This document shows, in pieces, positions 1-6,293 of a DNA stretch of 14,121 nt. The stretch's first letter is position 1. Every line of letters begins with the position of its first letter. This DNA is from DASQFI01 sp050264575. Its GTDB lineage: Bacteria; Acidobacteriota; Vicinamibacteria; Vicinamibacterales; SCN-69-37. The DNA is taken from positions 1 to 14,121 of the forward strand of contig JBLNGH010000044.1 in the NCBI GenBank assembly GCA_050264575.1, given 5' to 3'. The notes under the pieces are model-generated. The model did not search any database. It was not told where the DNA came from and was given only the letters and a program-made list of their open reading frames with translations. The translations under genes were made by a program, and so were the position numbers.

Positions 1-43
1 GCTCCCACGCTCCGGTTTCCTGCTTTTCCTGCGCAACAGCCAC
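1..43 (-). CDS. N-terminus of the next minus-strand gene (partial), possibly an oxoacid:ferredoxin oxidoreductase subunit
   Basis: Read on the minus strand, a GTG codon at 43-41 is preceded by a strong Shine-Dalgarno AGGAG (plus positions 49-53) at 5-nt spacing. It opens a frame running off the window edge: MAVAQEKQETGAWE. The gene follows the gamma/delta subunit gene by 100 bp in the same direction. Alpha and beta subunits of 2-oxoacid:ferredoxin oxidoreductases are commonly encoded next to gamma and delta, so an alpha subunit is the natural guess. Fourteen residues are too few to identify the protein; the identity rests on context only, while the start itself is well supported. Confidence 0.5.
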   Translation of the reverse strand, partial: MAVAQEKQETGAWE

Positions 44-73
44 GGATGCTCCTCTTGAATCTGCAGACCTGCG

Positions 74-119
74 GATCTGGGGATCTGGGGCTTTCTAAAA
101 GAACCCCAGGTCCCCGATC
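74..119. repeat. Intra-operon foldback made of GATCTGGGG-type words
   Basis: The left arm (74-90) is two tandem copies of a GATCTGGGG-like word. The right arm (104-119) is the complement, CCCCAGGTCCCCGATC, with one bulged base and one mismatch. A further copy, CAGATCCCCAG, follows at 122-132. On the minus-strand transcript the tip also pairs TTCT with AGAA, so a long hairpin would form 25-70 nt after the gamma/delta stop. No T-tract follows, and the next gene continues in the same direction, so this looks more like an intercistronic structure than an intrinsic terminator. Confidence 0.6.
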
Positions 120-143
120 CTCAGATCCCCAGATGCTCCGATC

Positions 144-1307
144 TCACCTCTTTGCCACCTTCAGTGGCACTTCCTTGCCCTCGCGGACTTCCATCCCCCT
201 TCCGGTGACGTGGGGATAGTGCAGCCGTTCCTTGCCCTTCATCTTCTCGGCCCATGCGGTGTATTCAACCGGGTCTTTCTTGTAACGCTGCCATGGGCTC
301 TTGTCGTCGGTCGCCTTCAGCTCGTCGACCATGACGATGCACTCGGGGACGGGGCAGACGTCGGCGCACTTGTGACACCCGACGCAGACCTCGTAGTTCA
401 CGTCGTACAGACCGTCGTCGGTCGGGTCGAAGCAGGCGTCGGGGCAATCGAGCCAGCAGAGCGTGCACTTGATGCAGAGATCGAAGCGGATGATCGGCCG
501 GTGCGTCTTCGTCGTCCCGCGCTTGAACATCTCGTTGCGTGCCTGCCCGCGCGGACCGATCTCGAAGCTTCTCTTCACGGCCGGGACGACGACTCCGAGA
601 TCCTCGAACTCGTGCCACTTCGGCAGCACCGGGAGCGGGTGCGGCCAGTCGATCCCCTGATCCGGATTGACGACCTGGATGTGGCGCAGCGTGGCGTCGT
701 AGGCCTCGCGCGCGGCCGCCGCACGGCGCGCGCCGTCCTGGCCCTTGTCGCGGAGATAGCCCTCGACCGCGTCGATGCTGATGATTCCGGGATCGACCGC
801 GGCGATCGCGCCGAGCACACGCTCGCGCGTGAGATCGTCCTTGAACACCCAGAGCCCCGCCAGGCTGGCGTCGCCTTCGAGCGTCGCCAACCGGTACGGA
901 TACGGCTTCTTGCCGACGAACTGGAGCAACTGGGCGGGATCGTGACGGGTCACGACGAGCAGGCAGCCCTTCTCGCGGACCTTCTCGTTGATCGATCGCA
1001 CGCCGTGCCAGCCCCATGGCTCGACACCCTTGACCATCGTGTCGTCGAGGACGACCGACACGTCCGCCTCGTCGATGTCGAGCTTCGCGCCGCACTCGGC
1101 CTCGAGCTCTTCTTCCGCGAGATCGGGCGAGACGAACGCGAAGTACTTGCACGGGATGCCGTTGCGCTCGGGCGAGTCGCTGTACCGCCCGTTCGAGAAC
1201 GCCACCTTGCCCATGCGGGTGGCGATCATCACGATGTCACTGCCGATGTACTTCCCGAGATTCTTCTGAAAGATGCCGCGGTAGTTGACTTCAACCCGTT
1301 TGATCAT
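144..1307 (-). CDS. 2-oxoacid:ferredoxin oxidoreductase, fused gamma- and delta(ferredoxin)-type subunit
   Basis: 387 residues. Residues about 1-190 resemble the gamma (catalytic, POR/KOR) domain, including SPERNGIPC (45-53), which aligns with the family's PERRGAP-like segment, and VVLDD (85-89). Residues about 270-330 are a bacterial 2[4Fe-4S] ferredoxin domain: C278-x2-C281-x2-C284-x3-C288-P and C308-x2-C311-x2-C314-x3-C318-P. Enzymes of this family reversibly decarboxylate pyruvate or another 2-oxoacid to acyl-CoA with ferredoxin as acceptor; the delta domain relays electrons. The usual glycine-rich GxGGQG stretch near the gamma N-terminus is absent: the equivalent region reads NYRGIFQKNLGKY. 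The protein is therefore a divergent member, and pyruvate, 2-ketoisovalerate or an aryl-glyoxylate are all possible substrates. Start ATG at 1307, with GGGG 6-9 nt upstream as a weak ribosome site. It is followed by another minus-strand gene at 43. Confidence 0.8.
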   Translation of the reverse strand: MIKRVEVNYRGIFQKNLGKYIGSDIVMIATRMGKVAFSNGRYSDSPERNGIPCKYFAFVSPDLAEEELEAECGAKLDIDEADVSVVLDDTMVKGVEPWGWHGVRSINEKVREKGCLLVVTRHDPAQLLQFVGKKPYPYRLATLEGDASLAGLWVFKDDLTRERVLGAIAAVDPGIISIDAVEGYLRDKGQDGARRAAAAREAYDATLRHIQVVNPDQGIDWPHPLPVLPKWHEFEDLGVVVPAVKRSFEIGPRGQARNEMFKRGTTKTHRPIIRFDLCIKCTLCWLDCPDACFDPTDDGLYDVNYEVCVGCHKCADVCPVPECIVMVDELKATDDKSPWQRYKKDPVEYTAWAEKMKGKERLHYPHVTGRGMEVREGKEVPLKVAKR

Positions 1308-1326
1308 TGCTGCCCCAGATAAGACT

Positions 1327-1368
1327 TCGGGAGTCGTTTTACTGAAGCGCGAGCAAAACGACTCCCGA
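1327..1368. repeat. Perfect 14-bp inverted repeat between hydrolase and oxidoreductase genes
   Basis: TCGGGAGTCGTTTT (1327-1340) and its exact complement AAAACGACTCCCGA (1355-1368) surround a 14-nt loop. On the minus strand this lies about 64 nt after the hydrolase stop and ends 20 nt before the oxidoreductase ATG. No T-run follows, so a rho-independent terminator is not clear-cut. It could be a terminator of the upstream operon, an attenuator or operator in the oxidoreductase leader, or a dispersed REP-like palindrome. The word is unrelated to the neighbouring CACATCAC repeats. Confidence 0.6.
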
Positions 1369-1411
1369 GGCGTGAATCATGACACAAGACGGAGAAAAAC
1401 CGCCAGATCAC

Positions 1412-1435
1412 CACATCGCCACATCACCACATCAG
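1412..1435. repeat. Three tandem 8-mers (CACATCAC type) overlapping the hydrolase stop codon
   Basis: The copies are CACATCGC (1412-1419), CACATCAC (1420-1427) and CACATCAG (1428-1435). The minus-strand stop codon TGA (1434-1432) lies inside the last copy. The same word, in both orientations, fills the spacer on the other side of this gene (2078-2140), so the hydrolase gene is bracketed by one repeat family found nowhere else in the window. Confidence 0.7.
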
Positions 1436-2070
1436 AGGTTATCCATGAGGCCTCTCGTGAAGGCGATTTCGTCTTCGTTCACGAGATGGCCCATGCCCGG
1501 GTAGATGCGCCGCGTGACCGTGGCGCCCATCCGCGCGAACACGTCGGCGCTTTCCAACACGCGGGCCTGCGGCACGTGGGCGTCGACGTCACTGCAGCCC
1601 AGGAAGACGGGCGTGCCGCCAAACTGCCCCGGATACGCCCACGTCGTGCCCGGCGGACCAATCAATCCGCCGCTGTAGATGACGACGCCGCCGTACCGGT
1701 CGGCATGACTCGCGGCAAACTCCGCGGTCAAACACGCGCCCTGCGAGAACCCCAGCAGGACGATGCGGCCCTTCGGAATCCCGCGCGCCACGAGATCGCC
1801 GACGAGCCGTTCGATCGCGGCGAGGCCGGAGGTGATGCCCGGCTCATTTCGCTCGCGTTCGACAAGAAAGCTGAGTGGATACCAGGTCCCGCCGGCGGCG
1901 GCCGGTGCGAGGTACGTGAAGTCCGGTCGATCGAACTGCGGCACGAGCGTGAGGATGTTTGCCGGCGCCGCATTGCGGCCGTGAATCATGATCATGACCG
2001 CGTGCCCTTCGCCGAGAGGCGCGCCGTCATGGAGAACAGGTTGATCGCGATGCGGATCAGAGTGATTCAT
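1432..2070 (-). CDS. MhqD-like alpha/beta hydrolase (phospholipase/carboxylesterase family)
   Basis: 212 residues, the usual length for the small carboxylesterase/phospholipase family. The nucleophile elbow is GFSQG with Ser109. The acid is most likely Asp163 in GCSDVDAHVP (D followed four residues later by the conserved Pro), and His195 is in GMGHLVNEDE. IMIHGR (27-32) carries the oxyanion-region HG. There is no signal peptide, so it should be cytosolic. It follows a ring-cleaving dioxygenase gene in the same direction, the arrangement of Bacillus subtilis mhqED (dioxygenase plus hydrolase), whose products counter methylhydroquinone and catechol. Involvement in quinone or ring-cleavage product breakdown is inferred from that pairing; the substrate is unknown. 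The ATG at 2070 has no recognisable Shine-Dalgarno: the preceding bases are AAATTTT, then a hairpin arm. Confidence 0.85.
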   Translation of the reverse strand: MNHSDPHRDQPVLHDGAPLGEGHAVMIMIHGRNAAPANILTLVPQFDRPDFTYLAPAAAGGTWYPLSFLVERERNEPGITSGLAAIERLVGDLVARGIPKGRIVLLGFSQGACLTAEFAASHADRYGGVVIYSGGLIGPPGTTWAYPGQFGGTPVFLGCSDVDAHVPQARVLESADVFARMGATVTRRIYPGMGHLVNEDEIAFTRGLMDNL

Positions 2071-2077
2071 AAAATTT

Positions 2078-2138
2078 GTGATGTGGTGATGTGGTGATGT
2101 GACGAGCGCTTGCCAAAATCACCACATCACCACATCAC
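2078..2138. repeat. Perfect 20-bp hairpin of tandem GTGATGTG words, filling an operon spacer
   Basis: Three exact copies of GTGATGTG run from 2078 to 2101. The complementary arm is TCACCACATCACCACATCAC (2119-2138). Positions 2078-2097 pair perfectly with 2119-2138 across a 21-nt loop. It occupies almost all of the 72 bp between the dioxygenase stop (2143) and the hydrolase ATG (2070). In the transcript it would place a stable stem 7 nt ahead of a start codon that lacks a Shine-Dalgarno. Confidence 0.85.
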
Positions 2139-2142
2139 ACTT

Positions 2143-3075
2143 TCAGATATCCACCTTGGGGAGCCCCGCCTCGATCGAGCCTCGGTTGGGCTCTTCCCAC
2201 GGCGGCAGCTTCAAGGCGCATCCGAGCTTCGACATGTCCTCGTCGACCATGAAACCCGGCTTCACGGTCGCCACCTCGAAGAGCACGCCGCCGGGCTCGC
2301 GGAAGTAGATGGACTGGAAATACTGGCGATCCAGCACGGCCGTGACGTTGCAGCCGAGATCGAGCAGTTGCTGCCGCAGGCGCACCTGCTCGTCCGCTTC
2401 CGAGATGGCCATCGCGACATGGTGGACGGTGCCCAGGCCATTCTTTGCGGCGCTCGCGTGCTCGTTCGCCACGATCTCGATGGTCTTTCCGGGCTCGTCG
2501 CCGTTGACGGTCAGCCGGAGGCGGTCCGTCTGTTCGTCGGTGACCTTGAACCCGAGAATGCGAGTCATGAAATCGACGGTTCGCTCCGGCGACTTCACGA
2601 CCATCGTCACGCTGTGCAGGCCGCGAATCGCGAGGTCTTCGTCCACGCCGCCTCCGATCCACGGGGCGCGGCGATCGCGATCGCTCGCGACAAGCTCGAT
2701 CAGCAAACCGGATGGATCCGCAAACGTGATCGACTCCTCGCCGAAGCGCGGCGGATCCTCAGCGACGACGATGTCGTGCTTGCGGAGACGATCGGTCCAG
2801 GGCCCGAGCGACCCGGCCGGAACCGAGAACGAGGTCACGCCGATCTGTCCGGCGCCTTTGATGCCGACCGGCACGCCCCAGCCGTGGTACGGGAACGTCG
2901 TCCAGATCGTGCCCGGCGTGCCCGCCTCGTTCCCGTAATAGAAGTGATAGACGTTGTGATTGTCGAAGTTGACCGTCTGCTTGACGAGCCGCAGGCCGAG
3001 CATGGCGCGATAGAAATCGAGATCGTCCTGGGCGGTGTCGACGGTCGCGGTGACGTGATGGAGTCCAAGAATCAT
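2143..3075 (-). CDS. Two-domain VOC (glyoxalase-fold) ring-cleaving dioxygenase, MhqE/MhqO-like
   Basis: 310 residues, the normal length for the MhqA/MhqE/MhqO family. There are two vicinal-oxygen-chelate domains, residues about 1-135 and 150-272. The first opens with LHHVTA (His6/His7) and the second with LHSVTMVV (153-160). GTVHHVAM (215-222) and GGVLFEVAT (262-270, Glu267) supply the probable 2-His-1-carboxylate metal site. The C-terminal tail with LPPWEEP and IEAGLP is typical of this group. Family members are Fe(II)-type extradiol dioxygenase or glyoxalase relatives induced by hydroquinones, catechols and other electrophiles. The ATG overlaps the stop of the DinB-like gene as ATGA (3075-3072), implying translational coupling. 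The MhqD-like hydrolase gene follows. The substrate cannot be read from the sequence. Confidence 0.88.
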   Translation of the reverse strand: MILGLHHVTATVDTAQDDLDFYRAMLGLRLVKQTVNFDNHNVYHFYYGNEAGTPGTIWTTFPYHGWGVPVGIKGAGQIGVTSFSVPAGSLGPWTDRLRKHDIVVAEDPPRFGEESITFADPSGLLIELVASDRDRRAPWIGGGVDEDLAIRGLHSVTMVVKSPERTVDFMTRILGFKVTDEQTDRLRLTVNGDEPGKTIEIVANEHASAAKNGLGTVHHVAMAISEADEQVRLRQQLLDLGCNVTAVLDRQYFQSIYFREPGGVLFEVATVKPGFMVDEDMSKLGCALKLPPWEEPNRGSIEAGLPKVDI

Positions 3076-3563
3076 TTCTTTTTCGGGATGCTGAGCGACG
3101 TCCAGTCGCTCGTCGCATACAGGCGACAGAGCAGGACGATCTGGCCGACATGATAGGAGATGTGCGTCGTGGCGCGGCAGAGCGCCTCGTGGACCGTCGC
3201 GGTCACGCCACGAATCGTGACCCGTTCGCCGAGCTGGACGTCCGTGAGCTTCGCCAGCTCGTCATCCACGATCTGCCAACTGGCCTGCCACATCGCGCGG
3301 AGCTCGTCGCGCGCGTAGGTGCGTTCGACGAATTCGCTGTCGCGATCGCGCCACGGCTTCTCGCCGTCCGAGGTCAGGAAGTCGGTGAAGCGCGACCGCA
3401 GGTTGCCGCTCACGTGGCGGACGAGCATCGCGATCGAATTCGCGTCCTGGTAGGGCACGCGATTGAGCGCGTCGTCGGGTACCTGCGCCATCGCCTTCTC
3501 GGCGAGATCGCGATACCGGTGCAACTCGGTCGTGAAGTGCGCGATCGACGTCTGCTGGGCCAT
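3072..3563 (-). CDS. DinB/DUF1572-family four-helix metal-binding protein
   Basis: 163 residues from the ATG at 3563. The frame can be extended to a GTG at 3623 (183 residues), but the extra 20 residues are polar and the helical domain begins right after MAQQTSIAHF. Three histidines fit the DinB/YfiT metal triad: one in LVRHVSG (helix 2) and two spaced HxxxH in TTHISYHVGQ (helix 4). The C-terminal W-x-SLSIPK is typical of DUF1572 proteins. Several members of this superfamily are low-molecular-weight thiol transferases such as BstA, while others are uncharacterised. Being first in an operon with a quinone-detoxifying pair, it may conjugate or sense electrophiles; that is inference. Its stop overlaps the dioxygenase start by 4 nt, and it diverges from glgB. 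Confidence 0.8.
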   Translation of the reverse strand: MAQQTSIAHFTTELHRYRDLAEKAMAQVPDDALNRVPYQDANSIAMLVRHVSGNLRSRFTDFLTSDGEKPWRDRDSEFVERTYARDELRAMWQASWQIVDDELAKLTDVQLGERVTIRGVTATVHEALCRATTHISYHVGQIVLLCRLYATSDWTSLSIPKKK

Positions 3564-3579
3564 CTCGAGATCTGTCGAG
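3562..3579. promoter_or_regulatory. Palindromic candidate operator at the start of the quinone-response-like operon
   Basis: ATCTCGAGAT (3562-3571) is a perfect palindrome. It overlaps a second, spaced one, CTCGA-N6-TCGAG (3564-3579). This sits directly at the ATG of the DinB-like gene and within the divergent spacer with glgB. The words resemble the half-sites of the Bacillus MhqR operator (an ATCTCGA / TCGAGAT inverted repeat, from memory), though here the halves are fused. No MarR-type regulator is encoded in the window, so the match may be coincidence. No convincing -10/-35 pair is seen for either divergent gene. Confidence 0.25.
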
Positions 3580-3634
3580 TGTATCGCGTCATCCCGCTTG
3601 CCCGATCCGTGCTTTTCTGCCACATTCGAGGATC

Positions 3635-5557
3635 GTGACCGAAGACCAATCGACGGCGAGCGCCAGCGCGCTCATCACCGACTACGAGGCCTATCTCTTC
3701 GGCGAAGGGCGGTGGCTCCGCGCGTGGGAAAAGATGGGCGCGCGGCCGGCCGAACCCGGCGGCGTCCGCGGCTACTCGTTCGTCGTCTGGGCGCCCAATG
3801 CCCGCGGTGTCTCCGTCGTGGGCGACTTCAACGGCTGGGACGCGCGGCAACATCCGATGCGGCCCGTCGGTTCGAGCGGACTCTGGGAGACGTTCATCCC
3901 GGGTATCGGCGAGGGTGCGCTGTACAAGTTCGCGATCGATCCGCGTCAGGGCCCGTCGTTCGTCAAGGCGGATCCGTTCGCCTTGCTGGCGCAACGGCCG
4001 CCCGACACGGCGTCGGTCACCCACCATTTCGGACAGTACGTCTGGCGCGACGAGATTTGGATGACCGCCCGCCGCGAGCGGGGCGTCGCGCTCGATCGGC
4101 CGATGGCGGTGTACGAAGTGCACGCGGGCTCCTGGCGGCGAAAGCCGGAGGACGGGAACCGATCGCTGAGCTGGCGCGAGCTCGCCGCCGAGCTGGTGCC
4201 GTACGTCGTCCACGAAGGGTTCACGCACATCGAGCTGCTCCCGGTGATGGAGCATCCGTTCGAAGGATCGTGGGGCTATCAGGTCACGGCGTTTTTTGCG
4301 CCGTCCAGCCGGTACGGTCCGCCCGACGACTTCAGATATTTCGTCGACGAGTGCCACGCGCACGGGATTGCCGTCATTCTCGACTGGGTGCCGGGGCATT
4401 TTCCGAAGGATGCCCACGGACTGGCGATGTTCGACGGCACGGCGCTCTTCGAACACGCCGATCCGCGTCAGGGCGAGCATCGCGACTGGGGCACGCTCAT
4501 CTTCAATTACGGCCGGCACGAGGTCCGCAACTTTCTGCTCTCGAACGCGCTCTTCTGGCTCGATGAATTTCACGTCGACGGCCTGCGCGTCGACGCGGTC
4601 GCGTCGATGCTCTACCTCGACTACTCACGCCAGCCCGGTGAATGGGTGCCCAACCGGTTCGGCGGGCGCGAGAACCTCGAGGCGATCGAGTTCCTGCGCG
4701 AGCTGAACGAGCTGACGCACGAGCAATGTCCCGGCTCCATCACGATTGCGGAGGAGTCGACGGCGTTCCCGGCGGTGAGCCGTCCAACGTGGGTCGGCGG
4801 GCTCGGGTTCACCTACAAATGGAACATGGGTTGGATGCACGACATCCTGAAATACGTCGGTGCGGATCCCGTGTACCGCCGCTGGGAGCATCAGCACCTG
4901 ACATTCTCGATGCTCTACGCGTGGAACGAAAACTTCATCCTGCCGTTCTCACACGACGAAGTCGTGCACGGCAAGGGTGCGTTGATGAACAAGCCGCCCG
5001 GCGACGCGTGGCAGAAGGCCGCCACGCTCCGAACGCTGTACACCTTCATGTACGCGCACCCCGGCAAGAAGCTGCTGTTCATGGGCAACGAGATCGGCCA
5101 GTGGCGAGAATGGAATCACGATTCCTCGATCGACTGGCATCTCCTGGAAAGCCCCCTCCATACCGGGCTCCAATGGTTCGTCGTGGACCTCAACCGTCTG
5201 TACCGTGCCGAGCCATCCCTGTTCGAGCTGGATTTCGACCCACCCGGATTCGAGTGGATCGATTGCAACGACAACGAGTCGAGCGTGATCTCGCTCATCC
5301 GGCATGCCCGACATCCCGACGACTGGCTCATCGTGGTGCTGAACTGGACGCCTATTGTGAGGCGCGGCTATCGCATCGGCGTGCCGCAGCCCGGCTATTA
5401 CCAAGAGCTCTTGAACAGCGATGCCGCTGCGTATGGCGGCAGCAATGTCGGCAATGCGGGCGGGCTCCACGCCGAACCCGTTCCCGCTCACGGGCATCCG
5501 GCATCTTTGAACCTCACGCTACCGCCGCTTGGTGGCTTGATCTTGAAGCGGCGGTAG
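3635..5557 (+). CDS. glgB: 1,4-alpha-glucan branching enzyme (GH13, GlgB)
   Basis: 640 residues, cytosolic; it forms alpha-1,6 branches in glycogen by cutting and transferring alpha-1,4 chains. An N-terminal CBM48-like domain contains VVWAPNARGVSVVGDFNGWD (50-69). The GH13 barrel carries all four family motifs: DWVPGHFP (250-257), GLRVDAVASM (316-325) with nucleophile Asp320, IAEESTAFP (371-379) with acid/base Glu373, and LPFSHDEVVHGKG (436-448) with Asp441. FMGNEIGQWREWNH (482-495) and the C-terminal beta domain are also as expected. The length fits branching enzymes lacking the extra N-terminal domain of the E. coli enzyme (about 730 residues). The start is a GTG with GAGG only 3 nt upstream, so spacing is short. 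No other glycogen genes are in the window. A 10-bp hairpin overlaps its stop codon. Confidence 0.96.
   Translation: MTEDQSTASASALITDYEAYLFGEGRWLRAWEKMGARPAEPGGVRGYSFVVWAPNARGVSVVGDFNGWDARQHPMRPVGSSGLWETFIPGIGEGALYKFAIDPRQGPSFVKADPFALLAQRPPDTASVTHHFGQYVWRDEIWMTARRERGVALDRPMAVYEVHAGSWRRKPEDGNRSLSWRELAAELVPYVVHEGFTHIELLPVMEHPFEGSWGYQVTAFFAPSSRYGPPDDFRYFVDECHAHGIAVILDWVPGHFPKDAHGLAMFDGTALFEHADPRQGEHRDWGTLIFNYGRHEVRNFLLSNALFWLDEFHVDGLRVDAVASMLYLDYSRQPGEWVPNRFGGRENLEAIEFLRELNELTHEQCPGSITIAEESTAFPAVSRPTWVGGLGFTYKWNMGWMHDILKYVGADPVYRRWEHQHLTFSMLYAWNENFILPFSHDEVVHGKGALMNKPPGDAWQKAATLRTLYTFMYAHPGKKLLFMGNEIGQWREWNHDSSIDWHLLESPLHTGLQWFVVDLNRLYRAEPSLFELDFDPPGFEWIDCNDNESSVISLIRHARHPDDWLIVVLNWTPIVRRGYRIGVPQPGYYQELLNSDAAAYGGSNVGNAGGLHAEPVPAHGHPASLNLTLPPLGGLILKRR
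5521..5555. other. Perfect 10-bp stem-loop embedded in the last codons of glgB
   Basis: ACCGCCGCTT (5521-5530) pairs perfectly with AAGCGGCGGT (5546-5555) across a 15-nt loop; the last paired base is the T of the TAG stop. The stem is GC-rich and stable. It is followed by only a short mixed sequence, not a T-run, and then by the 269-bp palindrome. It may protect the mRNA 3' end or contribute to termination. It may also partly reflect codon choice in the conserved PPLGG-type C-terminus. Confidence 0.5.
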
Positions 5558-5568
5558 TTCGTGAGATT

Positions 5569-5837
5569 GTCCATCTGAAATCTGCAATCGGGGAATCGGC
5601 AATCGTTGATCTGGCAATCGGGAATTCCGGGAATCTGCCATCTATCGGGAATCTGAAATCTATCGCCAATCTTCAATCGGAAATCTATCGGCAATCGGCG
5701 GACCTCTGGGATTCCGGATAGATTGAAGATTTCCGATTCTCGATAGATTCGCGATTCTCGATAGACTTCAGATTGCCCGCTTGCCAGACTGCCCGATCTA
5801 CGATTGCAGATTCCCAGATTTCAGATTTCAGATGGAC
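5569..5837. repeat. 269-bp compound palindrome between convergent glgB and EVE genes
   Basis: The outermost 16 bases, GTCCATCTGAAATCTG (5569-5584), are exactly complementary to CAGATTTCAGATGGAC (5822-5837). Inside, the left half is dense in words such as GCAATCGG, GGGAATC, AATCTGAAATC and TCTATCGG. The right half is dense in their complements, such as GATTTCCGATT, CGATAGATT, GATTGCAGATT and AGATTTCAGATTTCAG. The centre lies near 5703. The element fills the 284-bp gap between the two stop codons (5557 and 5842), leaving 11 and 4 bp, and is visibly more AT-rich than the genes. I see no open reading frame of note and no conserved spacer. A bidirectional terminator or 3'-end foldback is the simplest role. 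Confidence 0.85.
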
Positions 5838-5841
5838 TCGA

Positions 5842-6246
5842 TCACTCCGACATCTTGAGAATGGCCGCCCACTCTGCTTCACCAACCGGCATTACCGATA
5901 GCCGCGGCAGATAGGTCAGCGGGAATTTCGCGAACCGCTTGTCGGCTTTGATCTCGGCGAGCGTCACGGCCCGCGGCAGTGTTTTCACCGGCATCAGATC
6001 GACGACGTGCGACTTGCCGGTACGGTCTGCGGGATCCGGATACGCGTTCCCGACCGCCTTTGCGATCCCGACGATCGCCTTCTCGTCGCCGGTGTGATAG
6101 TAGAAGACGAGGTCGCCCTTGCGAATCCCGCGCAGGTGCTTCTGCGCCAGCGGATTCCTGACGCCGGTCCAGGTCGTCCCGCCCTCTTTCGCAAACGTCT
6201 CGAAGTTGTAATGGCTGGGTTCTTCTTTCACGAGCCACATTGACAT
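5842..6246 (-). CDS. EVE-domain protein (thymocyte nuclear protein 1-like)
   Basis: 134 residues, a single EVE (PUA/YTH-like) domain covering the whole protein. Hallmarks are MWLVKEEPSHYNFETF at the N-terminus, TTWTGVRNPLAQKHLR (24-39) with the W-x-GVRN segment, KGDLVFYYHTG (43-53) and AIVGIAKAV (57-65). EVE domains bind modified bases in DNA or RNA; free-standing bacterial members are widespread and mostly uncharacterised. It is probably cytosolic. The ATG at 6246 is two codons upstream of a second in-frame ATG at 6240, which would give the more usual MWLVKEEPS start. There is no strong Shine-Dalgarno for either. It lies downstream of a small Tudor-like gene, from which a REP-like element separates it, and converges with glgB. 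Confidence 0.88.
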   Translation of the reverse strand: MSMWLVKEEPSHYNFETFAKEGGTTWTGVRNPLAQKHLRGIRKGDLVFYYHTGDEKAIVGIAKAVGNAYPDPADRTGKSHVVDLMPVKTLPRAVTLAEIKADKRFAKFPLTYLPRLSVMPVGEAEWAAILKMSE

Positions 6247-6293
6247 GGTTTCTGCTGCCTAGAGCCCGCTCTGCGCGGTTTTCGCAAGCGAGA

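Noticed and set aside
210..1322. A 370-codon open frame on the plus strand opposite the oxidoreductase subunit gene
   Set aside because: The minus-strand frame has two intact ferredoxin motifs. The opposite frame is Arg/Asp/Val-rich with no recognisable domain, as expected for the antisense of a high-GC gene.
2110..3153. A 347-codon plus-strand frame opposite the ring-cleaving dioxygenase
   Set aside because: It runs straight through the hairpin spacer and shows only antisense-type composition, whereas the minus strand has conserved VOC motifs.
3410..4573. A 387-codon minus-strand frame across the DinB gene start and the first half of glgB
   Set aside because: glgB on the plus strand is unambiguous, and the antisense frame has no domain and spans a divergent promoter region.
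5569..5837. Possible CRISPR array in the repetitive glgB/EVE spacer
   Set aside because: The repeated words are only 8-12 nt, unevenly spaced and inverted in the second half. There are no constant-length repeats or spacers and no cas genes.
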